Numbered from the stretch's first letter, positions 34,607 through 46,246 are shown. The stretch is 64,000 bases of DNA from Tepidanaerobacteraceae bacterium (GCA_024655905.1 JANLFP010000002.1:197829-261828), one strand, 5' to 3'. Numbers and translations: made by a program. The notes: generated from the sequence alone by a model not told the origin.

Positions 34607-37600
34607 ATGGCAGATTTCGTCCATCTTCATGTGCATACGAATTACAGCCTGCTCGATGGAGCGTGCAAGATTGACCGCCTCGCAAAGCGTCTGGTGGAGC
34701 TGGGCGCAAGAAGCGCTGCCATTACTGATCACGGCGCAATGTATGGTGCGGTGGAGTTTTACAAAACGATGAAATCCCACGGTATAAAACCTATTATTGG
34801 CTGCGAGGTCTATATGGCAAAACGCAGCATAAAAGACAATCAGCCGGGAATAGATGACGACCAGTATCATCTGGTGCTGCTGGCAAAGGATATCAAAGGT
34901 TACAGGAATTTGATGAAAATCGTTTCGTTAGGATTTTTGGAAGGCTTTTACTATAAGCCCAGAGTGGACATGCAAATTCTTGAGCAGCACAGCGAGGGGC
35001 TTATAGCTTTAAGCGCATGCCTGGCAGGGGAGATTCCAACAATGCTTCTGGCCGGTGAATACGAAAAAGCACGGCAGAAAACTCTGGAATTTAGAGAAGT
35101 TTTTGGCCCGGATAATTTTTATCTAGAGCTTCAGGACCATGGCATACTGGATCAAAAGAAAGTTAACAAAGATCTAATATCGCTGGGTCGTGAAACGGGT
35201 ATTCCGCTAGTGGTCACCAACGACGTCCATTATATTTTAAAAAAAGATGCCTCTGTGCATGATGCCCTGCTGTGCATCCAAACCGGTAAAACTGTGGAAG
35301 ATGAGTCCAGACTTAGGTTTGCAACAGACGAGTTTTACCTTAAATCCAGTGAGGAAATGAAACATCTGTTTTCCTACATACCCGATGCACTGGAGAATAC
35401 CATGCAAATTGCAGAAAGGTGCAACGTCGAACTGGATTTTAACACCCTGCATCTTCCTTCTTATGACGTGCCTGATGGTTACACCCAGGATAAGTATCTT
35501 GAAGAATTATGCTTTAAAGGATTGGCGGACCGCTATTCAAATATCACTGCAGAAATCAGGCGGAGGCTTGAATATGAATTGAATATCATCAAAAATATGG
35601 GATATTCCAGTTACTTTCTCATAGTCTGGGATTTTATAAATTATGCCAGAAAAAACGGGATAATGGTAGGGCCGGGCAGAGGTTCCGCGGCGGGAAGCCT
35701 GGTGGCATACTGCCTGCACATTACGAATATCGATCCTTTGAAATACAACCTTCTCTTCGAACGGTTCTTAAATCCCGAAAGAATTACAATGCCGGATATC
35801 GATGTGGATTTTTGCTACGAAAGACGTCAGGAAGTAATAGATTATGTAGTGGAAAAATATGGTAAGGACAGGGTAGCACAAATAGTAACCTTTGGCACCA
35901 TGGCTGCCAGGGCAGCCATCAGGGATGTGGGCAGGGTCCTGGGCTACCCTTACGGTGAAGTTGATGCTATAGCAAAGATGGTTCCCATGGAGCTGGGCAT
36001 AACCATAGATAACGCGCTGTCAGCTAATCCGGAATTAAAAAAAATGTATGACGAAAAAGAAAGAGTGAAAAGACTAATAGACATTGCTAGAGATCTTGAG
36101 GGATTTCCGAGGCACGCTTCGACCCACGCCGCAGGAGTGGTTATATCTAAAGACCCTCTGGTGGAGCATGTGCCGTTGCATAGGATGGGCGACTCAAATG
36201 TGGCGACCCAGTACACCATGACTACGCTGGAAGAACTGGGCCTATTAAAAATGGATTTCCTTGGCCTTAGGACTTTAACAGTTATAAGAGATGCCCTGAA
36301 TATAATACGCCATACCCGCAATATCGACATAGATCTTGACACGCTGCCCCTCGAAGACAAAAAGGTTTACGATATGTTAAGCGAAGGCAATACAGCCGGT
36401 GTCTTTCAATTAGAAAGCAGCGGCATGCAGAATCTGTTAAAGGAATTGAAGCCCGGTGTATTCGAAGACATTATAGCTGTAATAGGACTTTACAGGCCTG
36501 GGCCCCTTGGCAGCGGGGCGGCAGAGGAATTTATAAAAAGCAAGAATGGCAAAAAGGACATAAAGTACCTCCACCCACTTCTGAAACCCATTCTTTCTGA
36601 AACTTATGGAATAATATTATATCAGGAACAGGCGATGAAAATTGCGCAGGAACTCGCCGGTTTTTCTCTGGCTCAGGCGGATATTCTGAGAAAGGCCATG
36701 GGGAAGAAAAAACAGGATGTAATGGCCGCGCAAAGGACTTCCTTTATTGAAGGCTGCATAAAGAATAATATAGACAGGGATACAGCTGCAAAAATTTTTG
36801 ATGATATTTCCTATTTTGCCGGTTACGGTTTCAATAAGGCTCATACCGCTGCTTACGCGGTGATAGCTTATCAGACAGCATATCTTAAAGCCCATTTCCC
36901 GGTGGAATTCATGGCGGCTTTACTTACTAGCGTCATGGACAACAGCGAGAAAATAGCTTTTTATGTAAACGAATGCCGCCATATGGGCATTGAAGTAATG
37001 CCGCCGGATATAAATGAAAGTTTTGATACTTTTACTGTTATTGGCAATAAAATTAGATTCGGCCTTACAGCGGTGAAAAATGTAGGTCAGGGGGTGGCAA
37101 AAGCAATTATAGAGGAAAGAAAAAGGGGCGGCAGGTTTAAATCGCTCAGAGACTTTGCCGAGAGAATACCCGAAGAACTCAATAAAAAGTCTGTTGAGAG
37201 TTTGATAAAGAGTGGAGCCATGGATTCGCTTGGAGCCCGCAGGGCGCAACTTTTGAATATTTACGAGGAAGTATTGGGCGAAGTATCCAAGCAAGAAAAA
37301 AAGATGAAAAACCAGATATCATTATTCGAACTGATAGAAAGCCCTGCTTCTTCAGAGGTGCTGCCGGATATACCGGAATACCCGGAAAGCCAGTTGCTGG
37401 CTATGGAAAAGGAAATGCTTGGGCTTTACATCAGCGGTCATCCCCTGAGAGAATTTGAAAAACAGCTCTTGAACATAACAACATTTTGTAGTAAAAATTT
37501 ATATGAGGATGATTGTGAAGACAATCTTCAGGTAGTAGTGGGGGGCATCATTACAGAAGTTAAGACAAAAACTACAAAAAGTGAAAGAATAATGGCTTTT

Positions 37601-38026
37601 CTAACCCTGGAGGATCTGACGGGTATGATGGAGATCATCTTGTTTCCGCAGATTTATGAAAAATACCGCGCGCTTATTCAGACCGATTCGAAAGTCATTA
37701 TTAAAGGCAGAGTGAACTTCAAAGAAGATGAGACTCCAAAAATAATCGCCGACGAAATCATTCCGCTGGAAAAAGCAGCCTTTGAGGAACACGGGGAGGA
37801 TGTATTAGTTATATATATCCAGGGCGCGAATGAGAATCTGAATGGATTGAAAGATTTTATCAGGTCTCATCCGGGCAGAACCAGGGTGATTGTTTATTTC
37901 CGAAAAGAAGATAGAAGTTTTTTATTAAAATCCGGCGTCAATCTCTCCAAAGAAAATTTTGATCTTCTTCATGACTTGCTGGGTTACAATTTTATTTGCG
38001 GCAACGAAAGGTCAATAAAATTTTAA
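34607..38026 (+). CDS. dnaE: DNA polymerase III alpha subunit (DnaE type)
   Basis: Replicative polymerase subunit of 1139 residues. Domains: N-terminal PHP (FVHLHVHTNYSLLDGACK, ITDHGAMYG), palm with the catalytic Asp motif PDIDVDF and GPGRGSAAGSLVAY, fingers (GLYRPGPL, YGIILYQEQAM, FNKAHTAAYA), tandem HhH region and a C-terminal OB fold (VVGGIITEVKTKTTKS). The 3'-5' exonuclease domain of PolC is absent, as expected. ATG 34607 follows AGGTGAG; the GTG at 34598 overlapping the preceding stop is possible. Linked to small protein, pfkA and pyk downstream. Confidence 0.96.
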   Translation: MADFVHLHVHTNYSLLDGACKIDRLAKRLVELGARSAAITDHGAMYGAVEFYKTMKSHGIKPIIGCEVYMAKRSIKDNQPGIDDDQYHLVLLAKDIKGYRNLMKIVSLGFLEGFYYKPRVDMQILEQHSEGLIALSACLAGEIPTMLLAGEYEKARQKTLEFREVFGPDNFYLELQDHGILDQKKVNKDLISLGRETGIPLVVTNDVHYILKKDASVHDALLCIQTGKTVEDESRLRFATDEFYLKSSEEMKHLFSYIPDALENTMQIAERCNVELDFNTLHLPSYDVPDGYTQDKYLEELCFKGLADRYSNITAEIRRRLEYELNIIKNMGYSSYFLIVWDFINYARKNGIMVGPGRGSAAGSLVAYCLHITNIDPLKYNLLFERFLNPERITMPDIDVDFCYERRQEVIDYVVEKYGKDRVAQIVTFGTMAARAAIRDVGRVLGYPYGEVDAIAKMVPMELGITIDNALSANPELKKMYDEKERVKRLIDIARDLEGFPRHASTHAAGVVISKDPLVEHVPLHRMGDSNVATQYTMTTLEELGLLKMDFLGLRTLTVIRDALNIIRHTRNIDIDLDTLPLEDKKVYDMLSEGNTAGVFQLESSGMQNLLKELKPGVFEDIIAVIGLYRPGPLGSGAAEEFIKSKNGKKDIKYLHPLLKPILSETYGIILYQEQAMKIAQELAGFSLAQADILRKAMGKKKQDVMAAQRTSFIEGCIKNNIDRDTAAKIFDDISYFAGYGFNKAHTAAYAVIAYQTAYLKAHFPVEFMAALLTSVMDNSEKIAFYVNECRHMGIEVMPPDINESFDTFTVIGNKIRFGLTAVKNVGQGVAKAIIEERKRGGRFKSLRDFAERIPEELNKKSVESLIKSGAMDSLGARRAQLLNIYEEVLGEVSKQEKKMKNQISLFELIESPASSEVLPDIPEYPESQLLAMEKEMLGLYISGHPLREFEKQLLNITTFCSKNLYEDDCEDNLQVVVGGIITEVKTKTTKSERIMAFLTLEDLTGMMEIILFPQIYEKYRALIQTDSKVIIKGRVNFKEDETPKIIADEIIPLEKAAFEEHGEDVLVIYIQGANENLNGLKDFIRSHPGRTRVIVYFRKEDRSFLLKSGVNLSKENFDLLHDLLGYNFICGNERSIKF

Positions 38027-38041
38027 AGGAGGCTTAAATTC

Positions 38042-39212
<1,171 letters not shown>

Positions 39213-39226
39213 GGAGTGCATCCTTT

Positions 39227-40651
39227 ATGCTGAAAACCAAGATCATATGCACTCTCGGCCCGGCAAGTGAAAGCAAGGATATTATATCCGGCCTGATTTC
39301 GGCCGGAATGAACATCGCGCGGTTGAACTTTTCCCATGGAACCTATGATGAGCACATGAAAAGAATAATAAACCTGAGAGAAGCGGCGAGTGAACTGAAA
39401 GCGAATGTTGCTCTCATGCTGGATACCAGAGGGCCGGAGATTAGGCTGGGTACTTTTGTAAAAAAGAAGGCGGTATTAAAAGAAGGGCAGGATTTCGCTC
39501 TGTCGCTGATACCCGTAGAAGGCAACGAGGATCGCGTTTTTGTTACATACAAAGATTTATACAAGTATGTGGAAAAAGGCGACAGGATTCTTTTGGCGGA
39601 TGGCCTTATCGAACTTGAAGTAAAGGAGTCGCGGAAAAGCGAAGTAATGTGCAGAGTGGTAAATGGCGGTGAAATCAGCGATAAAAAGGGCGTCAATGTT
39701 CCGAATAAATCAATCCCCCAGCCGGCTGTTACTCAAAAAGACTTGGAAGACATATTGTTTGGTATCAGCATGGGCATCGATTTTGTGGCAGCTTCCTTTA
39801 TTAGAAAAGCTTCTGATGTGGCTGAAATCAGAAGGATGCTGGAAGAAAATGGAGCAGAAGATGTACAGATTATAGCAAAAATTGAAAACCGCGAAGGGGT
39901 CAACAATATAGATGAAATCATCAGTGCTGCTGATGGAGTGATGATAGCCCGCGGAGACCTGGGCGTGGAGATTCCGGTTGAAGAAGTGCCTCTTATCCAG
40001 AAAGATATTATAGCAAAGTGCAATGAAGCCGGGAAACCTGTTGTAACAGCGACTCAAATGCTGGACTCGATGATGCGCAATCCTAGGCCTACCAGAGCGG
40101 AAGCTACGGATGTGGCCAACGCCATTTTTGACGGCACCGATGCAATAATGCTTTCGGGAGAGACTGCTGCAGGAAGTTATCCTGTGGAAACGGTAAAAAT
40201 GATGGTTAAAATCGCAAAAAAAGCGGAAGATTCCATGCACATAAAAAAATACAAAGAACCCAAAATGATAAAAACCGTAACCGATGCCATTAGCCATGCT
40301 TCATGCTCAATAGCTCACGACCTGGGGGTTAAGGCCATAATAACATCCACGAAATCAGGATATACGGCCAGAGCTGTGGCTAAATTCAGGCCTGAAATTC
40401 CAATTGTTGCTGTTACTCCGAGAGAAAAAGTCACCAGAACTTTGCAGATTGTAAGAGGGGTTTGGCCACTGCAGGTTGAAGATACCCGTTCCACCGATGA
40501 AATGTTCAGGGAAGCGGTGGAAGGCGCTTTGAAATCGGGGATTGTGCAAAAAGGCGACATGGTGGTAATAACTGCGGGAGTGCCTGCAAATGTAACGGGT
40601 ACCACGAACTTGATAAGAGTTTACATCATAGATAAAGAAGATGTGAAATGA
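39227..40651 (+). CDS. pyk: Pyruvate kinase
   Basis: Last step of glycolysis, phosphoenolpyruvate plus ADP to pyruvate plus ATP. The 474 residues contain TKIICTLGPAS, MNIARLNFSHGTYDEH, LDTRGPEIRLG, FVAASFIRKASDV, IAKIENREGV, MIARGDLGVEIP, ATQMLDSMMRNPRPTRAE and the C-terminal allosteric domain. The extra C-terminal PEP-utiliser-like domain found in some Bacilli is absent. AGGAGTG precedes ATG 39227. The following region changes to the ilv-leu regulatory leader. Confidence 0.96.
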   Translation: MLKTKIICTLGPASESKDIISGLISAGMNIARLNFSHGTYDEHMKRIINLREAASELKANVALMLDTRGPEIRLGTFVKKKAVLKEGQDFALSLIPVEGNEDRVFVTYKDLYKYVEKGDRILLADGLIELEVKESRKSEVMCRVVNGGEISDKKGVNVPNKSIPQPAVTQKDLEDILFGISMGIDFVAASFIRKASDVAEIRRMLEENGAEDVQIIAKIENREGVNNIDEIISAADGVMIARGDLGVEIPVEEVPLIQKDIIAKCNEAGKPVVTATQMLDSMMRNPRPTRAEATDVANAIFDGTDAIMLSGETAAGSYPVETVKMMVKIAKKAEDSMHIKKYKEPKMIKTVTDAISHASCSIAHDLGVKAIITSTKSGYTARAVAKFRPEIPIVAVTPREKVTRTLQIVRGVWPLQVEDTRSTDEMFREAVEGALKSGIVQKGDMVVITAGVPANVTGTTNLIRVYIIDKEDVK

Positions 40652-40724
40652 GATTTTTGTGCAAAAACCGTATTATACCGCCTTTATTTGCGGGTTATAT
40701 TTAGAAATGGCAGGCAGAAAGGAT

Positions 40725-40747
40725 TATGTTAACAAAAAATTAACATA
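40725..40747. promoter_or_regulatory. Inverted repeat next to the ilv promoter, candidate operator
   Basis: TATGTTAA and TTAACATA form a perfect 8-bp inverted repeat with a 7-base spacer, seven bases upstream of the -35. It resembles a Rex-type palindrome, but the spacing is 7 instead of 4, so another regulator is as likely. Confidence 0.4.
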
Positions 40748-40754
40748 TTGAGTA

Positions 40755-40784
40755 TTGACATAATTCGAAAACTGATGATAAAAT
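40755..40784 (+). promoter_or_regulatory. Promoter of the ilv-leu operon
   Basis: A perfect TTGACA (-35) and TAAAAT (-10) with an 18-base spacer. Transcription from about 40791 would give a leader of some 530 bases before ilvB, containing two RNA switches. Confidence 0.7.
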
Positions 40785-40874
40785 ACATATCAATAAAATA
40801 ATCGAGTGTAATCTCATAACTTCTTGATTATATTCCTTTTTTAGTTGATGCTTTTATTCAAAAAGAGTTATCTG

Positions 40875-40991
40875 TTATAGGAAGTGTACCTCAGGGTTCC
40901 GGCCGTAAGGTGTCTGAGACCGAGCGGTACAATCTAGGGTTATCCTTAGAACACCGTGAGCATAAAAAGCTCCAGCGGCAGGTTCCTATAA
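40875..40991 (+). promoter_or_regulatory. ppGpp riboswitch (ykkC subclass 2a) aptamer
   Basis: The core blocks of the ykkC RNA family are present in order: AGGGTTCCGG (40893-40902), CTGAGACCGAGCGGTAC (40914-40930), ACACCG (40951-40956) and GAGC-ATAAAAA-GCTC (40958-40972). Members of subclass 2a sense ppGpp and in Clostridia precede branched-chain amino acid genes, which is the context here. An outer helix pairs TTATAGGAA (40875-40883) with TTCCTATAA (40983-40991), nine perfect pairs; the 3' half lies in the loop of the following terminator hairpin. Ligand binding should stabilise this helix and block the terminator, giving an ON switch. PRPP (2b) is a less likely ligand. Confidence 0.8.
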
Positions 40992-41014
40992 ATTATTGCT
41001 GCTGGATTTTTTAT
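40971..41014 (+). terminator. Intrinsic terminator controlled by the ppGpp riboswitch
   Basis: Stem CCAGCGGCA (40972-40980) with TGCTGCTGG (40997-41005), one G-U pair, followed by ATTTTTTAT. Its 5' arm overlaps the last aptamer bases, and its loop contains the 3' half of the aptamer outer helix, so aptamer and terminator are mutually exclusive. Confidence 0.8.
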
Positions 41015-41029
41015 ACCCAAAAATGTAAT

Positions 41030-41291
41030 GACGGAGAGGAAAGCGGAAAACCGGAGAAAAAGAGAGCCGGGAAAGGTGAAAGCCGGTCGAAGGTTGCCGC
41101 TTTATGCTCGCTCCCGAACAGCCCGGATGAAATCGCAGTAGTCCGGCGCCGCTTTCAAGCGTTAAGATTGAAGTAGTGAGATCTACTTCCTGAGGCCCGA
41201 GCCGCAAGGCAGGGCAAAGCAGGGTGGTACCACGGGGTTAACTCCCCCCTCGTCCCTGAGAATTTTAGTTCTCGGGGCGGGGGGGTTTATT
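41030..41291 (+). promoter_or_regulatory. T-box leader, probably tRNA-Leu specific
   Basis: The T-box sequence AGGGTGGTACCACGG is at 41221-41235, followed by a terminator (GC-rich arms within 41244-41285, then TTTATTTTT). Stem I shows the pairing AAAGCGG (41040-41046) with CCGCTTT (41097-41103) and the distal GAGAGCCGG...GGTGAAAGCCGG element. Just after this helix on the 3' side is ATG-CTC-G, placing a CTC (Leu) triplet at 41107-41109 where the specifier should be. Uncharged tRNA-Leu would allow read-through into ilv-leu. The specifier was assigned by eye. Confidence 0.88.
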
Positions 41292-41317
41292 TTTATCAAA
41301 AAAAGCGAGGTGGGAAT

Positions 41318-42982
41318 ATGAAAATTACTGCCGCGGAAGCATTGATAAGATCTCTGGAGATGGAAGACGTAAGTGTGGTGTTCGGATATCCCGGGGGAGC
41401 AATTCTTCCCGTATATGACTCCCTGCTTCATTCCAAGAAAATTAAACATGTCCTAACACGGTCCGAACAGGCGGCAGCCCATGCTGCCAGCGGTTATGCC
41501 AGGGTGGCCCGGAAGGTGGGCGTTTGCATGGCCACTTCGGGTCCCGGCGCCACTAATCTTGTCACCGGCATTGCGACAGCTTATATGGATTCAGTACCCG
41601 TTGTGGCCATAACGGGCCAGGTATCCACCAGCCTGATAGGGCGTGACGTTTTTCAGGAAGTGGACATTACCGGAGCTACGGCGCCTTTTACAAAGCACAA
41701 TTATCTTGTGAAAAAAGCGGAAGATATTCCGCGAATCGTCAAGGAAGCTTTTTATATAGCTTCGACAGGGAGACCGGGGCCGGTGCTCATTGATTTGCCT
41801 AAAGATGTGGCAGAGACCAGAATAGAGTTCAAATATCCCGAACAGATTGCGCTTCGGGGATATAAACCGAAACTTGATGGACACCCGCTTCAGATTTCAA
41901 GGGCTGCCGAAGCCATCAACAAAGCTCAGCGACCCGTTATATGCGCTGGAGGAGGGATAAATTCCGCCGGTGCTGAAGAAGAGCTTCTGAAACTCGCGGA
42001 AAAGGCCCATATTCCGGTGGCTACGTCACTCATGGGCATCGGAGCTTTTCCTGAAGACCACCCTCTTTCTCTGGGCATGATGGGCATGCACGGAACACCC
42101 TATGCAAATATTGCAGTAACGGAATCCGATCTTGTTATAGCTGCAGGAGCAAGATTCGGGGATCGATTGACCGGCAGGGTGACGGGGTTTGCTCCGAAGG
42201 CGAAAATAATTCATATCGATATAGACCCGGCGGAAATAGGAAAAAATGTAAAGGCGGATATTCCCATAGTCGGCGACGTGAAACGTATTCTTGCAGAAAT
42301 ACTGAAGGAGGTTCAGCCGAAACAGACATCCGAATGGAACGACCGTATTGCAGAACTTAAGAAAAAGTCTTTTTTATACAATAAAAATGACAAACTGTGT
42401 CCCCAGGAAATAATCGAGGCTCTCTCCTCAAAGACCGAAGGCAATGCCATAATTACTACGGAAGTTGGTTCCCATCAAATGTGGGTTGCCCAGTACTATA
42501 GATTTATTAAACCCCGTACCTTTATCAGTTCGGGGGGGCTCGGAACCATGGGTTACGGTTTGCCGGCAGCCATAGGAGCCAAATTTGCAAGGCCCGAGCA
42601 GAATGTCATAAATATATGCGGAGACGGCAGCTTCCAGATGAACCTGGCGGAGATGGCCACTGCCATGGAAAACAATCTTTCTCTGAAAATGATTCTGTTC
42701 AATAATAAAGGATTGGGCCTGGTAAGACAGCTGCAGGAATTTTACTGCAAAAAGCGTTACAGCCAAGTGAATTTCGGTTTTGTGCCGGACTTCGTGAAGC
42801 TTGCAGAAAGTTACGGAATCAAAGCAAAAAGAATAGACAGCAGGGAAGAATTGGATAATGCTCTGGATGAACTTATTTCTGAAAAGGGATGTTTTTTGCT
42901 GGAATGCATGGTGGACATAAACGAAAATGTCTATCCCATGGTTTTGAATGGCTCACCCATCAATGAGATGATAGGAGGATGA
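41318..42982 (+). CDS. ilvB: Acetolactate synthase, large subunit
   Basis: ThDP-dependent enzyme of 554 residues that makes acetolactate or acetohydroxybutyrate, the first common step to Val, Leu and Ile. Motifs: [28 protein letters not shown] with the catalytic Glu, [21 protein letters not shown], and the ThDP-binding [27 protein letters not shown] precedes ATG 41318. It is the first gene after the two RNA switches and overlaps or abuts ilvN, the regulatory subunit. Confidence 0.96.
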   Translation: MKITAAEALIRSLEMEDVSVVFGYPGGAILPVYDSLLHSKKIKHVLTRSEQAAAHAASGYARVARKVGVCMATSGPGATNLVTGIATAYMDSVPVVAITGQVSTSLIGRDVFQEVDITGATAPFTKHNYLVKKAEDIPRIVKEAFYIASTGRPGPVLIDLPKDVAETRIEFKYPEQIALRGYKPKLDGHPLQISRAAEAINKAQRPVICAGGGINSAGAEEELLKLAEKAHIPVATSLMGIGAFPEDHPLSLGMMGMHGTPYANIAVTESDLVIAAGARFGDRLTGRVTGFAPKAKIIHIDIDPAEIGKNVKADIPIVGDVKRILAEILKEVQPKQTSEWNDRIAELKKKSFLYNKNDKLCPQEIIEALSSKTEGNAIITTEVGSHQMWVAQYYRFIKPRTFISSGGLGTMGYGLPAAIGAKFARPEQNVINICGDGSFQMNLAEMATAMENNLSLKMILFNNKGLGLVRQLQEFYCKKRYSQVNFGFVPDFVKLAESYGIKAKRIDSREELDNALDELISEKGCFLLECMVDINENVYPMVLNGSPINEMIGG

Positions 42983-42987
42983 AGCCT

Positions 42988-43491
42988 ATGAAAACAACAT
43001 TGTCGGTTCTGGTGGAAAATCATCCCGGTGTACTGTCGAGGGTAGCTGGCCTTTTCAGCCGCAGAGGCTTCAACATTGACAGTCTGGCGGTGGGCACCAC
43101 CGAAAATCCCGAAATTTCCCGCATGACTATAGTGGTGGACGGGGATGAATATATTGTTGAACAGGTAAAGAAACAGCTGAACAAACTGGTGGATGTCATA
43201 AAGGTCAGCAAGATAATCCCTGAGGAGTCGGTGAGCCGGGAACTGGTATTGATTAAGGTTGATGCAGAGCCTCAGGTGAGGTCCGAAATCATTCACATAG
43301 CGGAAATTTTCAGAGCAAATATCGTTGATGTGAGCCGCAAGTCAATGATTATAGAGCTTACTGGAGACAAGGATAAAGTTAGTGCCTTTGAAGAACTCTT
43401 AAAGCCTTTCGGAATAAAAGAATTGGTCCGCACCGGCGTAATAGCCGTGAATAGAGGAACAAAAACAATAAAAATTGAGGAGGAAGAATAA
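42988..43491 (+). CDS. ilvN: Acetolactate synthase, small regulatory subunit
   Basis: Regulatory subunit of 167 residues: N-terminal ACT domain ([29 protein letters not shown]), the segment REL(V/A)LIKV, and C-terminal ALS_ss domain with [22 protein letters not shown]. It would confer Val feedback inhibition. ATG 42988 lies nine bases after ATAGGAGG; the ATG at 42979 overlaps the ilvB stop but abuts that site. The gene ends two bases before ilvC. Confidence 0.95.
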   Translation: MKTTLSVLVENHPGVLSRVAGLFSRRGFNIDSLAVGTTENPEISRMTIVVDGDEYIVEQVKKQLNKLVDVIKVSKIIPEESVSRELVLIKVDAEPQVRSEIIHIAEIFRANIVDVSRKSMIIELTGDKDKVSAFEELLKPFGIKELVRTGVIAVNRGTKTIKIEEEE

Positions 43492-43493
43492 TT

Positions 43494-44492
43494 ATGGCGA
43501 AAATGTATTATGACAAAGATGCTGATTTGAAATTGCTGGAAGGCAGAACCGTTGCGGTCATAGGTTACGGCAGCCAGGGCCACGGTCATGCTCTGAATCT
43601 AAAGGACAGCGGAGTAAATGTGGTAGTAGGGTTGTATGAGGGCTCGAAATCCTGGAAAACAGCCGAAGAAGCCGGTTTGACCGTAAAGACCGTCAGCGAT
43701 GCAGCAAATGAAGCGGACATTATTATGATGCTTGTTCCGGACCATGTGCAGGCAAAAATTTATGAAGAAGAAATAAAACCCAACCTTAAAGAGGGCAATG
43801 CTCTGGCTTTTGCTCACGGATTCAATATCAGATACCATCAGATTGTACCCCCAGATTATGTGGATGTTTTCATGATTGCTCCCAAGGGGCCGGGACATCT
43901 TGTGAGAAGGATGTATGAACAGGGTGCAGGCGTTCCCTGCCTCATGGCGGTTGAGAAGGATTATACCGGCAGGGCAAAAGACATTGCTCTGGCTTATGCA
44001 AAGGGAATAGGCGGTACCCGGGCTGGAGTAATCGAAACCACCTTTGCGGAAGAGACCGAAACAGACCTCTTCGGCGAGCAGTGCGTACTATGCGGTGGTT
44101 TAACGGAACTAATCAGAGCCGGATTTGAAACCCTGGTCAATGCGGGATATCAGCCCGAAATCGCATATTTTGAATGCCTGCATGAAATGAAGCTTATTGT
44201 GGATTTAATATATGAAGGCGGTATCGGCTGGATGAGATATTCTATCAGCGATACGGCAAAATACGGCGACATCACTGTCGGCAAGAGAATCATAAATGAG
44301 GACACCCGCAGGGAAATGAAAAAAGTGCTGGATGAAATCATAACAGGTGAATTTGCCAGGAGGTGGATACTGGAGAATCAGGCAAATCGCCCCGTGTATA
44401 AAACAGTTCTTGCAAAAGAAGCCGAACATCCAGTTGAAAAAGTGGGAGCGGAACTTCGCAGCATGATGCCGTGGCTCAAAAAACAGAAGTAA
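43494..44492 (+). CDS. ilvC: Ketol-acid reductoisomerase
   Basis: NAD(P)H-dependent isomeroreductase, second step for Val/Leu/Ile. The 332 residues contain the Rossmann motif [27 protein letters not shown], the metal-binding [12 protein letters not shown] and YECLHEMKL region. This is class I (short form). GGAGGAAGAAT precedes ATG 43494. About 236 bases follow before leuA; no ilvD gene follows, unlike many ilv operons. Confidence 0.96.
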   Translation: MAKMYYDKDADLKLLEGRTVAVIGYGSQGHGHALNLKDSGVNVVVGLYEGSKSWKTAEEAGLTVKTVSDAANEADIIMMLVPDHVQAKIYEEEIKPNLKEGNALAFAHGFNIRYHQIVPPDYVDVFMIAPKGPGHLVRRMYEQGAGVPCLMAVEKDYTGRAKDIALAYAKGIGGTRAGVIETTFAEETETDLFGEQCVLCGGLTELIRAGFETLVNAGYQPEIAYFECLHEMKLIVDLIYEGGIGWMRYSISDTAKYGDITVGKRIINEDTRREMKKVLDEIITGEFARRWILENQANRPVYKTVLAKEAEHPVEKVGAELRSMMPWLKKQK

Positions 44493-44728
44493 TGCGACAC
44501 CTGTGACCTTTCAGCTAGACGTTCTGAAGCTTGTACCATAGCTCCGCAGGATTGCGCCGCAAATTCGGAATAATGCTTCAATGCCGCCCCTGCTCGGCTC
44601 ATTTCAAGTTTAAGAACGTCTTCGGCTTAACTCCGCGCTGCATTTGAGCGGTGCGAACTATAAAAGAGGGAGTTTTTAAATCTGGATTCAAACAATCAAC
44701 AGTAATCAAAAGAAAGGAGGCATGTAAA
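44493..44728 (+). other. Spacer between ilvC and leuA
   Basis: This 236-base gap is the longest within the operon. I see no gene, no clear hairpin terminator and no convincing promoter; an in-frame extension of leuA to GTG 44651 exists but lacks a ribosome binding site. AAAGGAGG for leuA lies at 44713-44720. Confidence 0.4.
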
Positions 44729-46246
44729 ATGGCAAGAAGAGTTGAGATTTTCGATACCACCCTGCGGGATGGAGAACAGTCTCCGGGAGTGTCGCTGAAT
44801 TCCCATGAGAAGCTGGAAATAGCCAAGCAACTGGCAAAACTCCAGGTCAATGTCATAGAAGCAGGATTCCCCATAGCATCTAACGGAGACTTCAACGCCG
44901 TAAAGACAATAGCCGAAAATGTTAAAGGTCCCGTGATAGCCGGACTTGCCAGGGCAAACTTTAAGGATATAGATAGGGCTGCCGAAGCCATAAAAGCAGC
45001 GGAGCGGCCCCGCATTCATACGTTCATTGCATCATCTCCGATTCACATGAAATATAAACTCAAGATGACGCCCGAACAGGTGCTGGAAGCTGCCGAAGAA
45101 GCCGTAAAAAGGGCTAAATCTTATGTTGAAGATGTGGAGTTTTCGGCCGAAGACGCATCCAGATCGGAAATAGAGTTTCTCTGCAGGCTGTTTTCCGCTG
45201 CCATCCGTGCGGGAGCGACTGTTATAAACATCCCCGATACTGTGGGTTACGCCACGCCGGAGGAATTTGGCAAACTGGTTAGGACCCTTCGGGAAAGGGT
45301 TCCTGAAATGGATAAGGTAAAGATAAGTGTTCACTGCCACAATGATTTGGGCATGGCTGTGGCCAATTCCCTGGCAGCGGTGAAAAATGGCGCCGACCAG
45401 ATTGAATGCGCGGTAAACGGCCTGGGGGAAAGGGCTGGCAATGCCGCTTTGGAAGAAGTGGTAATGGCCCTCATTACACGAAAGGATATATACGATATAT
45501 ATTTAGACATAGAAACAAAGCACATTTACCGCACCAGCAAGCTGGTGAGCACCCTGTCGGGCATATATGTTCAGCCGAATAAAGCCATTGTCGGCGCCAA
45601 TGCCTTTGCGCATGAATCCGGAATCCATCAACACGGGGTGCTTTCGGAAAAATCTACCTATGAAATCATGACACCGGAATCCATCGGGCTTTCCTCAAAC
45701 AGGCTGGTGTTGGGGAAACTCTCCGGCCGTCACGCTTTTGCCCAGAGGCTGAAAGAAATGGGGTATGAACTGTCCGACGAAGAATTGAACAAAGCCTTTG
45801 AAAGATTTAAGGATTTGGCGGATAAGAAAAAGGAAATCACAGACAAGGATATAGAAGCACTGGTGGAAGACCAGGTTCTTAAAATACCGCAGCTGATTAC
45901 ATTGGAATATTTTCAGACTTCCAGCGGGAATCAAACCATATCCACAGCTACGGTAAAGGTAAGAATAGGAGAAAAAAGTGTGGAGGAAGCGGCCACAGGT
46001 GACGGCCCAGTTGATGCCACCTACAGAGCTCTTGAAAGAGCATGCAATATAGATTGCCGATTGGTGGATTATTCTATTAAATCCGTTTCCGGCGGCAAGG
46101 ATGCTATGGGCGAGGTCATCGTAAAAATAGAAAAAGACGGCAAAACTCATACCGGTAGAGGCTTGAGCACAGATGTCATCGAGGCCAGCGCTCTGGCATA
46201 CATCAACGCACTCAACAAGACCCTCGTAAACGGCAACGGTTCATGA
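44729..46246 (+). CDS. leuA: 2-isopropylmalate synthase
   Basis: Condenses acetyl-CoA with 2-oxoisovalerate, first step specific to Leu. The 505 residues contain [17 protein letters not shown] at the N-terminus, [18 protein letters not shown] with metal-binding His, [14 protein letters not shown], and the C-terminal LeuA allosteric domain ([24 protein letters not shown]) for Leu feedback. ATG 44729 has AAAGGAGG eight bases upstream. leuC follows 14 bases downstream. Confidence 0.96.
   Translation: MARRVEIFDTTLRDGEQSPGVSLNSHEKLEIAKQLAKLQVNVIEAGFPIASNGDFNAVKTIAENVKGPVIAGLARANFKDIDRAAEAIKAAERPRIHTFIASSPIHMKYKLKMTPEQVLEAAEEAVKRAKSYVEDVEFSAEDASRSEIEFLCRLFSAAIRAGATVINIPDTVGYATPEEFGKLVRTLRERVPEMDKVKISVHCHNDLGMAVANSLAAVKNGADQIECAVNGLGERAGNAALEEVVMALITRKDIYDIYLDIETKHIYRTSKLVSTLSGIYVQPNKAIVGANAFAHESGIHQHGVLSEKSTYEIMTPESIGLSSNRLVLGKLSGRHAFAQRLKEMGYELSDEELNKAFERFKDLADKKKEITDKDIEALVEDQVLKIPQLITLEYFQTSSGNQTISTATVKVRIGEKSVEEAATGDGPVDATYRALERACNIDCRLVDYSIKSVSGGKDAMGEVIVKIEKDGKTHTGRGLSTDVIEASALAYINALNKTLVNGNGS

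Noticed and set aside
40875-40991. Guanidine-I or PRPP riboswitch instead of ppGpp
   Set aside because: The core blocks fit the ykkC family in general, but the branched-chain amino acid context and pairing with a T-box favour subclass 2a. Sequence alone does not exclude PRPP.
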